Positions 23,194-34,800 of a DNA stretch of 64,000 nt are shown here, piece by piece (position 1 is the first letter of the stretch; each line of letters starts with the position of its first letter). The notes beneath the pieces were generated by a model. It was not told the origin of the DNA. It did not search any database and worked only from the letters and a program-made list of their open reading frames with translations. The DNA lies in the NCBI GenBank assembly GCA_964017065.1, contig OZ024786.1, forward strand, positions 9,367,047-9,431,046, written 5' to 3'. The position numbers were made by a program, and so were the translations under genes. This stretch comes from Haliclona indistincta (lineage: Eukaryota; Porifera; Demospongiae; Haplosclerida; Chalinidae).

Positions 23194-23839
23194 GAGAGGT
23201 TAAGATCCACGTTAACGGTGAAAAATGGACGGTAAAGTTAATGATTAAAATCAACGTAGCATACGGCCGCTGCTTGTCGCGCAGGCTAGGAGACAACTGC
23301 TGGCAGCTGAGTGTCGCTGCCTGGACTATGGAGAGAGCAAGGAGGTAAAATAAACGTAGCTGCACCCCCTGGCTTTTGGAAGTGCTGCAGGTGCCGTCTC
23401 GGCGCCGAGACTGGTTGCCACCTTCTCCCAATCAGCAGTTTTTTGAGGAAGCGTTTTGAACACTTCGAGACATAAAGCTATGTCTAGCTTCACGCTCCAG
23501 CGGAATCCTGGCATAGTCAGAGTTGGCGGCAGAGACCGTATGCAGCTGTACTGAGCGCTAGCCAGTATGGTCGACCTGTCATTGTCACACAGTCATAGCT
23601 TGCTTATAATCCCTCTACACATCAAGAACTTACTTTAAAAATGTCAGGCGTCTGTTTTAAACACGGGTTGCACGAGCTAGGGGCCCACGCCAGCACTGCT
23701 TGCACTTATGTTGTTTTGCCGTTAAAAACGTTGAAATTCACCGTGAAAGTGACAATAAATAAGGGGCGTGGTCATAAACGTGACGTCACAACAATTCAAC
23801 GTTCACCGTAACGCGGATCTCTTAAATTCTTAACCTCTC
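23194..23839. mobile_element. TA-flanked inverted-repeat element carrying a host-like exon
   Basis: The left end GAGAGGTTAAGATCC... and right end ...TTCTTAACCTCTC are inverted repeats, extending inward over cgttaacggtgaa with a few indels. TA dinucleotides sit at both edges (23192-23193, 23840-23841), as for Tc1/mariner-type insertions. A second inner inverted segment (aacgttgaaattcaccgt near 23730) lies toward the right end. Inside, on the minus strand, is a Myb/SANT-like coding fragment, described separately. Confidence 0.65.
23362..23514 (-). pseudogene. Myb/SANT-like DNA-binding exon fragment
   Basis: About 51 codons starting at an ATG read FRWSVKLDIALCLEVFK then TADWEKVATSLGAE and ARGC. 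This pattern (aromatic-W start, LCLEV helix, W-KVA helix, RGC) is that of a Myb/SANT or trihelix-like domain found in sponge and cnidarian proteins. After RGC the frame decays, so only half of the domain is present. It is wholly inside the inverted-repeat element at 23194-23839, which may have captured it. Confidence 0.5.
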
Positions 23840-23841
23840 TA

Positions 23842-25320
23842 ATATTAGTTAAATGAGTTTAAGTGTGGGCATGGCTGAACGTCGGTGCAAGCAGTATTGC
23901 GTGATAGTTCACCTACTACTACTTGTAATACCTGTGGTCATTACGGTATACAAACCTTGTAGGAATGTACTACCTCTCTCACCGTGAGTGATAACCTGAG
24001 TCTGACCAATCAGAATAAGTGATGACATTCCATTCGATTCAATACTTGCAGAGTCCAAGTCACTGTCGCTTCCAGAGTCATAGTAGACACTTCCACCGTG
24101 AACCTTCAAAACATTAGTGTCATAATCGTTCATGGACTGAGAGTGAGAGAGTACACAGCTTTCATTGAGTAAGTAGAGAGACTCACAGCAACTCAAGGCT
24201 GTTAAGAATAATTATGAGTGTTCTCTATTGACGAAGCTCTTGAACCTTGAGCACAGTCAGATATCAAACACAATAAGGTCATCATCATTGTAAGAGGACT
24301 TTCACTGGGTAAACAAAGAATGCAATATTAACATTGCTACGTACAAAATAATTCATACCTTGCCTCACAGAGGATTGACCAATCAGAACAGACAGAGAGT
24401 GAGTTGATGTAATAGTATATTTTTATAATGTAATAAGCAAGAATAATATTGAAATAGAATCAAAAAAGGAAAATCAAATGAACATCATGTGATGCATTTA
24501 AATGATATTGTATTTGGGAATGAAAGCTAGATGGTATGGAATCTTCCTTAATTGCATAGTGATTGGTGCCGCGGAATGCAGTGATGTCATGTAGTGTGAA
24601 TGTGATGTGTAACTGGCCGTGTATGCGTGAAAATATTTATCGAAATAGTCAGTGTGAAGCACTGGGCTATGGAGGAATATTTTATTGTATACCACAAAGA
24701 GATGTTCTCTACTTGTTGAGAAACAGAAAAATCTCTCAGTAATACACATGCAATGATGTGCGTTATTTTCCAAAACAATGTCACATCGTCTTCTGGAGCA
24801 TTTAGAACGACCTCTGTTTCTCTCTCTGTTTCTCTTTCTTTGTCTGACAACATCAAACTATGTCTTCTTTTTTATACTCTGTTGAGTTGATTTCAAGTTT
24901 GCTAAGCACATGATGGCTTGATCACCCACTCCATCAATCTTTACACTTTACTCTATACAATTATTTTTTGTACTATAAAATTTAATCATGTGACTGAGTA
25001 CAAGCAGTGAATAATAATGATATCAGTATATTGTTAAACTGAGAACAGTTCTGGTACAGATTGCCTGCTATTTACCTGGTGAGAGAAGAAAACTGAATCC
25101 CGATAGTGTTATGATTACTGGTACCTGTAGGCAAATGTCTTGATAATGTTGCCCAGTGTGCCTGCCATCTTCTTAAAATATTGATGTTTACCCTCAAACC
25201 TGTGAAATGGATTTGACAGAATATGAATAACATAAAGTAATACTTAGCTTATTGTCATTAGTCTCAGTAAAGGACCAAATCTGAATCAAAATAATAATTA
25301 TTTACCAGTGTGTAATTTAT
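23842..25320. other. No gene recognised
   Basis: Short ORFs (for example 23909-24196 and 24498-24856, minus) have no recognisable domain. The cgtgagtgataacct / attggtcagac type phrases near 23985 and 24365 suggest old repeats. Confidence 0.4.
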
Positions 25321-25326
25321 CTATTG

Positions 25327-26560
25327 TCACCAGAGAAGAAGGGCTTTGTCGATGGCTGCAATCACAAAATGACTTTCTAAAGCATCTTGCAGTTCGTGCA
25401 GTTTGTCATGGTGCGTGCGTAGCATTCTGACTTTGCTCTTGCACTTTTCGTCAGTATAGCACACCAAAGGATGACCGAGCAATGGCACACATGTTTGAGT
25501 ATAAATCAAACTATCAGGCTCATACTTGATCTCGGTTTTCGTAAAGTGCTGATTTGGACCTCCATCATCACTAGTGTCGTCAACTGCATTACGCAATTCT
25601 TCAGTTGACTTATTGGATTCTTGCTTTCTTCAGTAAGTGGTTTGCACTTGCATGAGCATTCCCAACACTGGTACTTGTGCTCATCTTTGCATTTTTTAGC
25701 AACACGTTATTTATTTCGTGCATCAGCAGTGCTTTTCAGCAGGCACTTGCTCATCTGCCTTGTCATCAAAAATAGGCTCCTTTATCTCAATCTTGCTGCT
25801 AGTCACACACTGACCATGCTCATCTACAGGCAAAGCAGTGTCTATCTGTACTTGTTGGTAAGAGGCCTCATAAAAATTAGGCTCTGATCCCGCAGAGTGA
25901 AAACGCTGACCAAAATCATCTGTTTTTGAACCCGCAGAGCCTTATTTTGATGTCTACCTGTAATGCTTCGTTGGTATTAGAAACAAAGTTTTTGACACAT
26001 TCTGCACTTCAAGTACTACACAAGACTTACCATTCTTGATGCTGTTACTCTTCTACAAATGGCACCAGCATGTATGTATCTTGGGCATTTTTTTTCCTTT
26101 ATATTGAGCCTTGTAAGCCTCTACAACCTTGCTCCTAGTGTCAGGGTGGGTCAACAATTGAAGCCGCAATTGGTTCACGTACATTTGTTTTACGTGAGCT
26201 TTTGGCTCCTTGTGGCTATACCTGGCTTTTATTTGCATGCGAAGCTGTCGCTTGTACTTTGCATAATGCTGGAAGTTTTTTTTTAGCTTTCTTTCTCTGG
26301 TCTTTCCAGTAGTTGAACTGAAAACTCAATTTTTGCAAATTGAATTAGATTTGTAACTAATCTTAGAAGCAAGCTTCTTTTTCTCTGGGTCTTTTTGGTA
26401 GATACTCCTAGCCGCTTGCTTTTCATCTGTCTTTTTGGTACCTACTCCTAGCAGCTTGCTTTTTTGTCTCTGGAAGCTACTCCTAGCAGCTTGCTTTTTT
26501 GTATCTGGGTCTTTTTGGTAGCTACTCCTAGCAGCCTCATTTGCCTTTCAGGACTTTAAT
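25327..26560 (-). pseudogene. Relic of a sponge-type repeat-rich protein (AAR..Y.KDPE repeats)
   Basis: Reading leftward from 26560, imperfect repeats of the type KKQAARSSFQ, AARSIYQKDPEKKK occur four times. They are followed by a basic block YSHKEPKAHVKQMYVNQLRLQ (26238-26053), a short Cys cluster (CWECSCKCK near 25650), and a C-terminal piece with PLLGHPLVCYTDEKC and ESHFVIAAIDKAL (25596-25327). I recall this order of modules from a large uncharacterised family in Amphimedon gene predictions, but that is memory, not a search. Several frame changes and stops separate the pieces, so this copy is broken. Function unknown; a link to mobile elements is plausible because the family is highly multi-copy. 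Confidence 0.5.
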
Positions 26561-26579
26561 GAGTGTGTTATGCCATCTA

Positions 26580-27340
26580 CCGCGTGGCATAATTATGTCT
26601 GTTTGTCAAGATTCTATTTGAGGCAGTGTTCACTCATTTGTTATTTCAGCTATCTGTAAAGAAGAATTTCAGCTATCTGTAAAGAAGAATTGATTCTCCT
26701 AGATGACAGTTGAAACTGTCATGTGCCTTACTCTCTAGCATTATGACTTGGAGAATAATAATTATTATAGAAGTTAGCGCTGATTTCATTCAAATCTTAC
26801 AGTTTTCAAGTCTTTGATCAAGACCCGTTTGTCTTTAGCTAACAAGTTAGTCACCGAGCTATGATGACGTAGTGACTGTCATTCTTTGAACTGTCTAGTA
26901 CCTGTATATTTTACAAAATCCATGACTAGCACCACATTATGAGAAATGGTTGTAAATAGTAATTATGATAGTTAATGATAGGGCAGATTAAACCCGTCGC
27001 CCTTTTTGCTGCAACATCTGCTGGTGCCATTGCAGACCAGCCGTAAATAACACAATGGTCAAGTATCACTACAACTCACTGAGTATTCATCGTCCAGTCC
27101 CTCATCCATTAATGCACAATGGGTAACGAGCTCACTCATTGAGATAATTAGAATCAGCTGAAACAAGAGGAAAACAAGTAAAAATAATAAAACAAGCATA
27201 ATGAATGCATTTCACAAACCCTCGGCATAGGCAACACTTTGCAAAACTGGTCTTCCTTTGGACTCCTCTTGCAGACAACTCACTCAAATCCTTTACAATT
27301 AAAACATCACAGGTTTTCCCTAGCTTTATCATATAATGGG
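26580..27340. other. No gene recognised
   Basis: Noncoding, with a small duplicated tcagctatctgtaaagaagaat at about 26647-26690. Confidence 0.4.
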
Positions 27341-27422
27341 TTCTCTTGTATCAAAAGTTAACATTCCTGCTCATAAATCTACAAAAATAACAATTAAGCT
27401 TGTAATCATCCAGTAAACTTAC

Positions 27423-27583
27423 CCCATCAGGCAAGGGATGAAGGCCATCTTCGGATGTCTTCAAAAATACAATCACAGGAATAAAGTCTCTGTCATGTTC
27501 TGCATATTCCAACTCAACATAGTGATGGTCACGCAGCTCAATTCCATTAACGTCACCATACAACATCAAAACATCCAGGAATA
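27423..27583 (-). CDS. Possible internal exon, unknown protein
   Basis: An open frame bounded by an AG (accag) on its 5' side and a consensus GTAAGT donor at 27422 on its 3' side encodes about 53 residues (LMLYGDVNGIELRDHHYVEL, then HDRDFIPVIVFLKTSEDG). The mixed hydrophobic/charged composition looks coding. A second minus ORF with similar quality lies at 27617-27799 (LRENDGILIGECTHQWFTIE) and could be another exon of the same decayed gene. No domain recognised. Confidence 0.3.
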
Positions 27584-28022
27584 TGCATCCTGGTCTCTAT
27601 TAGTACAATATTTGCATTACCAATGCACAAGATGTACATTTTGAAATATCTTAAAAATTTTCTTATGGCTGTTTGTTGAAGGTGATGAATTCACCAATGA
27701 AGAGATATTCTCCTCGATGGTGAACCATTGGTGTGTGCATTCTCCTATCAAGATGCCATCGTTTTCCCTCAAATGTTTGCTCAAAACTAAGATGTACACG
27801 AGAGTGCATGCAAATGGTCTTCTATGGAACCTCTCTCTGACATAGACAGAACACAGTTACCAGCAACAAACACTGGAATGGCACGACGACAGCAATCCAG
27901 GATACTGTTCACCACAACTGACAAGTGAACTTCCAAAGCACTTATTCCTTTTTTTTCTTTTAAAACCGGTCTTTCTGAAGGCCACCATATTTCTAAGATT
28001 GAACCACATTATCATCAAGGTA

Positions 28023-28446
28023 TTATACAGTATGTATATACGTGGAATGAAAAATATAAGTTACACATTTACATACATGCCTATGAGCCTTAAGTGTTTC
28101 TTCAACATCTTTTCCTGTGTGTCCTTCCCGATAAGCTTTTTCGTAGTCTCGACATAGCCTATAAAAATTTTTAATTTGTTCTGTGGTTACACTGTTTAGT
28201 CCATCAGGTACCAGTTGCCTTAGCCACACAATAGAACCATTTGCATGCGCTCTCGTGTACTTCTCAGCACCTCATTTCACAGTGGTACTTTGGGTAAAAA
28301 AACAAATGGTCTCGATTCCCGACCAAATTTTCTAACAATGTTTTTGGATTCTTAAAATCCTCGTATGTTCTCAACATTTGCCTCATATCTGCTGCCTTCA
28401 TGCCTTCAGTATCTACACCTCGTTCTTGATGGTCACCAAGGAACAA
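28023..28446 (-). pseudogene. DDE transposase relic (IS630/Tc1-like DDE_3 type)
   Basis: Frame pieces in order: RGVDTEGMKAADMRQML, KTLLENLVGNRDHLFFYPKYHCEM (28446-28264), then YTRAHANGSIVWLRQLVP and CRDYEKAYREGHTGKDVEE (to 28023). In related sponge and cnidarian proteins the HCE is followed by an NPIERVW motif carrying the last catalytic acidic residue. Here that motif is missing and the frame shifts at exactly that place (about 28265), so the gene is dead. The acidic exon-like stretch at 28490-28690 (TTTEEELLLDRRLWDMDM) just upstream may be unrelated. Confidence 0.65.
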
Positions 28447-28744
28447 AAATGACTACAGATGGATGGTAATAGGGTATCATCGCATTAGAAATCAATAAGC
28501 TAAGCTGTTCATAAAAGAATTATAAAGTATCATAGAGATAGAGTATAACTGGGGTCACAAAATACTCCTCATCAGAATCATCAGTATCGGCATCACTAGC
28601 TTTGTCTCTGATCACCTTCTGTACCATATCCATATCCCACAAACGGCGGTCCAACAACAACTCTTCCTCTGTAGTTGTAAGTCTTTTGTGAACCTTGTAA
28701 ACCTGTCAGCTGGAAGCTCTCATCAGAAACTTCAATCTTTATAC

Positions 28745-29860
28745 TTACATGTCTCCATTTTTTGATTACCTTAAGTACTGAAAATCATTAATCATTCTAA
28801 TACTGCTAAATTGTCCATTTACTGTCACCGCCTTGTTTTATTCTGTCTGTCATCTTTAACCATTCTTAAAGTTCGTGCGAAATTCCCTTTGTCATTAGGC
28901 TCTTTAGGCCAAATGCTACTGTAATGATGTTGGAGAAGAATGGTTACATACAAGTACATGCAAGTATACTTGTATGTATTTATACATGCCTAATTATATT
29001 CATTGTTTATATTACTTATTAAGCAACCACTTCATAAAATATTTAACACCCACTTGAAGAAAACCTGAAAGTTTGTATTTTGAATTGTCTAGACAAGTCA
29101 ACATGACTCTATAATCCTAGTATAGTCTTCATAATAGTATAGTATAGTCTTCATATGAGCTAAGTGGACCATGTTAGTTCAAGTGTCTCAGGTCGTGTTG
29201 AACGCAACGACGGTATATATACGGCGGCAAATAAATGAACTCAACTGAACATCAGCGGACAATGGATTATCAGTTTGTTATAATATTGGAGAAGAATATT
29301 CATGTGTTGTGAAAGCTACAATGATTGCCTGTAGTGGTGTGTGTACGGTTGCTGTTCATACAAGTAGATACAAGCAGCTTCATGATTGTTTCCATGCAGT
29401 GTTGTTGATTTTGGAACCAGCTTGTAATGCATATGCACCTGTTGTTGGTATCACATTAATTTGATTATCTATGAATAGCTATGCGTACTGTTTGTACAAT
29501 TATGTGAGCATTAACCTTGGTGGTACTTTAATTTTGCATGACTGTGGTGAAACACCGGTTAAGTTGTAAGTTTGCATATTAAACGTGACAGTGTTCTTCA
29601 CTATAATGATATATAACCGTAGCACAAGGACAGGTAAAGACTTGTTGCATTCATCACATTATTAGATGATGTAATTATGCTTTAGGTAATTTTAGTTTGA
29701 TGCATGTGTACTATAATAATGTCTACTTTGTCTATGTCAAAGCCTGCAAGAATAAGGAAAATATATGACCATTTGAGACTACGATACCTGGTCAAGTAGA
29801 CATCAGGTGACCCATAAAGAAGAATTCCCTAATCTTCCTCTGGATGCTAAATATAGGATA
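28745..29860. repeat. Dispersed repeat, copy 1
   Basis: Blocks at about 28745-28945, 29283-29480 and 29690-29860 match 47567-48105 in order and orientation (for example ggccaaatgctactgtaatg and gcctgcaagaataaggaaaa). This copy has about 340 bp extra at 28946-29282 and about 210 bp extra at 29482-29690, so insertions here or deletions in the other copy have occurred. No ORF is conserved. Confidence 0.8.
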
Positions 29861-29864
29861 CCAT

Positions 29865-30560
29865 GAAAAGGAGGGCAATACAGGATTTAAATCACCGCAG
29901 AATACGTTGGTATAGACGACCCGAGCGCGAGGGCGGGAAATTTCTTGCTCATTATGTGACCATCATAGATATGCAGTACAGTCTCACCAGTATCATAATA
30001 GAAATATATCTTGTCTACAGAGTGCTTTTCTAATAGTCTCTCTAGCATGTCTAATCAAAAAGTGCTTTGAACCATGCTGCTCTGACACGTGCAGTACATC
30101 ACAACGGCGCCTGTTTGTTAAGCAGTTAACGTTTCCCATAACCCAGATGGTTGGCAAGATCACTGGCGACGTATTCAACGGTTGCAAGAGTTGTCTCAGA
30201 TTGTTGGGACGCGAATCTTAAAATGGCAACGGAGAAGAACAGCTTCACCATGTATGTGCTCCACCCACTTAGTTTATGGAGAACAGAACGCTGCATTATC
30301 ATGCGAATACTGGATAGTACGCACAACACTGAATAAAAGCACAAGCTTAAATTTCGATCGAAGTATCAACAACTCTGCCTTAGCTTATATTAATGTTTAC
30401 GTGGTTACCCATGTTTAAACAAATTTCAGTACATTTTCCCAGTGCAAGTACCATCTCTGCTGCTTATGTGTTTAAGAAATTGAACATATTTTGTTGATGA
30501 TTTAGACCCAAGTAGCTCTGTGATTATCCATAGTTTTTCAATACTTTCTATCGGGCAGCC
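29865..30560. other. No firm gene
   Basis: Contains a minus-strand frame at 30126-30344 (FFSVAILRFASQQSETTLATVEY) that might be an exon of the same locus as 30577-30945, but no splice evidence convinced me. Confidence 0.3.
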
Positions 30561-30576
30561 AATTTATTGCACTTAC

Positions 30577-30945
30577 CTTGTGTGCTGGAAGAATCTGGTA
30601 CTGGCAGTCCATCTAAAGTGACAACAATATATTCGTTTCCCATTCGCGCTGGTAACATACTGCAGATTAGCTGTACCTTCGGTGAGTTGTATGTAGGTCT
30701 GGCCAATCCTGATAAAGTTAGGATGTTGTACACTCTCAAAGTGAGTTGTGAGCTCGTACCACCTTCAGGCTGTAGGATCTGCTGGAGTTTTAAAAGCTCT
30801 CTTCCAACATAGATGATCATTTCCCCCATACTATGCTCTATTGCGTTGATAGTGTGATCAGTAGACAATAAGTAAAGCAGATGCTCTAAACCGGTTTCGA
30901 AACTGATGTTGTTGTGCTGTTTAAGAATGACTAATTGTGCCCTAG
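30577..30945 (-). CDS. Possible internal exon of an unknown protein
   Basis: An open frame of about 120 codons ends at a consensus donor (acacaag then gtaagt at 30576). It reads RAQLVILKQHNNISFE, GLEHLLYLLSTDHTINAIE, and LTLRVYNILTLSGLARPTYN, ending at PVPDSSSTQ. There is no ATG near its 5' end, so an upstream exon is implied. The 31052-31333 minus frame (FDDYEHTSVEIKVVKVHKSR) is a candidate. No domain is recognised. Confidence 0.4.
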
Positions 30946-31435
30946 TATATCTTTACCCATGGAATTTACAGGAAAGTTACAAACACAATAGCCAATAGTT
31001 TAACACAATAGTTTTTAATTCTGTTTGAATTGAGAAGCCATGATTTACATACTATTTCATAGAGCGATCATGTTGTTCCAATGTGTGCTTTCTTCTAATG
31101 AGCTCTTGAGGATTCACAAGAGAAAAAATGCTCGGAGTGTAGTCAGGATGAGCTTTATCTCGCTTCGAGCACGTCTTTGTAACAGAGGCAAGAATCCTAG
31201 ACTTGTGTACTTTGACAACTTTAATTTCAACAGAAGTGTGTTCGTAGTCATCAAATGTCAAATCTTTTAGAGTTGAAACTTTCTCTTTTATTATACTTAG
31301 TAGGCAATGGACTATTGCTGTAGGCTTGTACACATTACTTCAATGCTTAATTAATACAGCACTGACTTCCGGCAGGCTTTTACAAGTGTCTCTTCTGGCT
31401 TGTACAGCGAGTATAACGTGTCTGCTGTGTAACTA

Positions 31436-31822
31436 AGTGTATAAGCTATCATAGACTGTATAATTTACTATATACCTTAAAGGCCTTGATCCTTTTCCTT
31501 GATCCTGAAAAAAATAAAGGCCTTGATCCTGAAAATCGCAGACGCACACACTCACAGCTCTGACCAGTGGCTCTGACACAGCTGGATACTTTCCCGGGCC
31601 CGCGCTCGCTTAAACAAAGCTCCGCCCACTAAGTGTATAAGCTATCATAGACTGTATAATTTACTATAATACCTTAAAGGCCTTGATCCTTTTCCTTGAT
31701 CCTGAAATAATAAAGGCCTTGATCCTAAAATATTTATTAAATCGCAGACGCACACACTCACAGCTCTGACACAGCTGGATACTTTCCCGGGCCCGTGCGT
31801 GCTTAAACAAAGCTCCGCCCAC
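31436..31822. repeat. Tandem duplication of about 195 bp
   Basis: The segment from ctaagtgtataagctatcat to caaagctccgcccact occurs twice head to tail. The second copy lacks the short gaccagtggctct insertion and has a few extra bases (taaaatatttatt). The duplicate also contains an internal small repeat, ccttgatcc(t). Confidence 0.85.
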
Positions 31823-31829
31823 TTTGTGT

Positions 31830-34800
31830 TGCTAAGCAACGAAACTTGAAGCTAGCTAGCTAGCTCGAAGTGTACGTGTGCAGTGATCTTGACCGGCTGA
31901 GCACGCTATAACGTCATCTGTCGTATCATCTGTCGTAGTCGTATCGAATGGGCTGCAACTTACTTGATGTCAAGAGGAGAAATGACTGGCCATCTAGGCA
32001 GCCAACCTTGCACACCTCTGCGGCAGTTCATGCAATTTTGATGTGAATAACACTGTTTGATTATTAGATCAAAGACAGATGTTGCTTTTCTGCCACTCTT
32101 TCTCTATTCAAATACAGCTTCTTGCCACTCGCATAAGGAGAGACAGTAACCACTGCCTTGTTCTTGGTGAACTGAGTAAAAGTCGAATAATAAATTATTA
32201 ATGTAATAGCATTCATTAAACTAATCCAGAATCTCCTGTTGCACTATTTCTTCAATGTTTTTTTACCTCCTTGTTTCGAAATCACTTCAGAGTCAGAGTC
32301 ATTCTACGACTTAGGGAAACTTAACACTGCCATACTACCACTGTCTCTCTACCTCTGCTTGTGGCGTGTTCACAGCCTTTTAGTATACACAGCTTTGTCA
32401 GACTGGATATAGCTAAGTATTACTTGATTACAAACGGTATGTACGTATTGTGAAAGTTTTAGCCTTGTAAATGGCTCTGGTTTGATGGCCTGTAGCTCTT
32501 GAAAGTCCTCACAGAGGCAGATATCTCCTTCTATTCCGCTCTCTTTAGATAAGAGTAAACGTGTTCTGTGCAGTGTGTGTGATTCGACCGCAATATATGT
32601 ATAATGAACATTATGATAGATTTTTCAGTATATACAATATAATTTAACCAGCTAGCAACAGCTGCACATGCTACACTGCTATTAGCTGTTATCTTAATCA
32701 AAGCCATTGCAATGTAGCTCACAATTCAAACTACAGACTAGGAAACTAAAGGGATTGAAGAGAACAAGAGAAGAGAGTGGATAGGAAGACACAAAGAAAC
32801 TGAGAACTGAACAAATTGTTACATAATTATTAATTTGAGTACCTAATCTAACTCAGTGAAATTCAACCGACGCACTTGATTTTGAACGGCTTAACTTTCT
32901 TTTTCTTGCTGTGAAATGCAATGATACTCAAAGACAAATGGAGAAATTTTGTTATCAGTTCTACTCTAACACTATACAATGCTCGAGAACAGCTCACATA
33001 ATTAAATTGATATTTTTATAATGTTATCTAAACTTATTACGAGTACGTGTAGTACCTTAACTTGCTACCTGCCTCACAATTAGATCCTGACATTTGATCC
33101 TCGTATTGCCTTCCCATTAGACATTTGATCCTTCCCATTAGTAACTCATCAGGACATCATACTGAGCATCACTGAATCTAATAAACGAACCTCGAGCTCA
33201 TGATCAGTAAAGTCTGAGAACTTTTTCTTGTATTTTTTTATGTAGATGTACTTTGAATGAGCACACCTACTTGTAGAAGAAAGGCTGGCATCACATAGGT
33301 CTCACTTTCGCGGCATTTGCTGTTCACATGCAGCAAGTATGTATAATTGATGACCATCTGGTGATTTTCTCTTGCAGTCAGGAACAAGCCTTGGATTACT
33401 TGTTACTCTTATTATAGCACTGCCTTGGATATCACAGCCATGCTGTATAGATATGAATAGTGAATGTGACGTTTTGAAAAGATCCCATTAACCAGTGAGT
33501 GGGCACGATCAGGAGCCTTGTCCATAGCGCTACAGAGTCAAGTAGACCGAATTGGGGAACAGAATGATTAGTATTACGGAGGGGGCGGAGCTAAAGGTCA
33601 CAGCTGAATACTATCTAAGTATATCTAAACTAGATGTCACAATAGGTTTGTGTGTTTTTATCGTTCTAGCCAATAATGAATCATCGAGTTTACTTTTAGT
33701 TAATAATTATTATAATTAACTGGTACTAGCTTCCTGTACCGGTAGTGCATTGTGTTGTATATGTGGCTCGGGCTGTGGTGGTTCTCTAACCGCTTGTCCA
33801 CTGTTGAAGCGTGGCAGAGCCTTCAGCTACAATGTCACTTTCCATAGAAGATGATGACTATTCCGAATTTTTGTAGCACTTGTGTGTAGGAACTTCCTGA
33901 TGCCTCTTGTCAGCAATGGCACATTGAACAATGTTGGTTGCACACTCCCAAGAAAAGAAACTTCTAGTGTGCACACTAAAGAATATTGCAGCACCACTCT
34001 TGGCATTATAAGAGTGCTCGAGGCTTCTCTCGGACCATCAGCAACCACTGACACAGCTGAAGATAGTCGACAGTATCTATTGCATGCTGTTTTTCCTCGA
34101 CCCAACTTGTGCCTTGAAGGTTGACAAGGTCGTCTTCAAAGTTATTAAGAGCAATTAAAATTGCAATGCGAACAGCGAAATGTTGAAATTGAGGAGCAAT
34201 GCGACAGCATCCGATTCATGTCTAATTAAATATTATTTGCATGTTTTATGTAACATATAGGACCATTTTCCATTGATGTTACATGCATGTGCTTGTTAAC
34301 ATGCTAGTGACATGCACTTGTCATTGTTTTTTTTTTCATTATTTTCCTCCTTTCCTCTCCCTCTGGATACTTTATCCTCTTAAAGTCATTGACTGAATAC
34401 AACATGGTATTAATCATCATTGAATGTTATTGTACTTACTGACACCATAACCTTCAACGCACGTTTCTGTTTTTAATCATACACATTAATAAAAGTTTTA
34501 TTCTTATTATTCCTACTCTCTCTCCAGCTTTGAATGCTTTCTGCTTCATTGCCAAGTCAGCCGTAGATATACTAAGTGCTCCTCCAGTCTTAGCAGCAGT
34601 AGTAGTCTACTGTCTTTGTCATGACTTTTTGTTATTAAAGAATTCTTAGTATTTTTACAACACAAGTTAATTAGTTTTTTAAGAACATAGGTGCAAAACG
34701 AAACATTTTGTCGACTTGCCAGGCCAGTGGTCATAGAGCGAAGGTGCTTTTACGAGTCCCATCACAATCATAAAACCTAAGTATGCCTCCAGCTCAGTTA

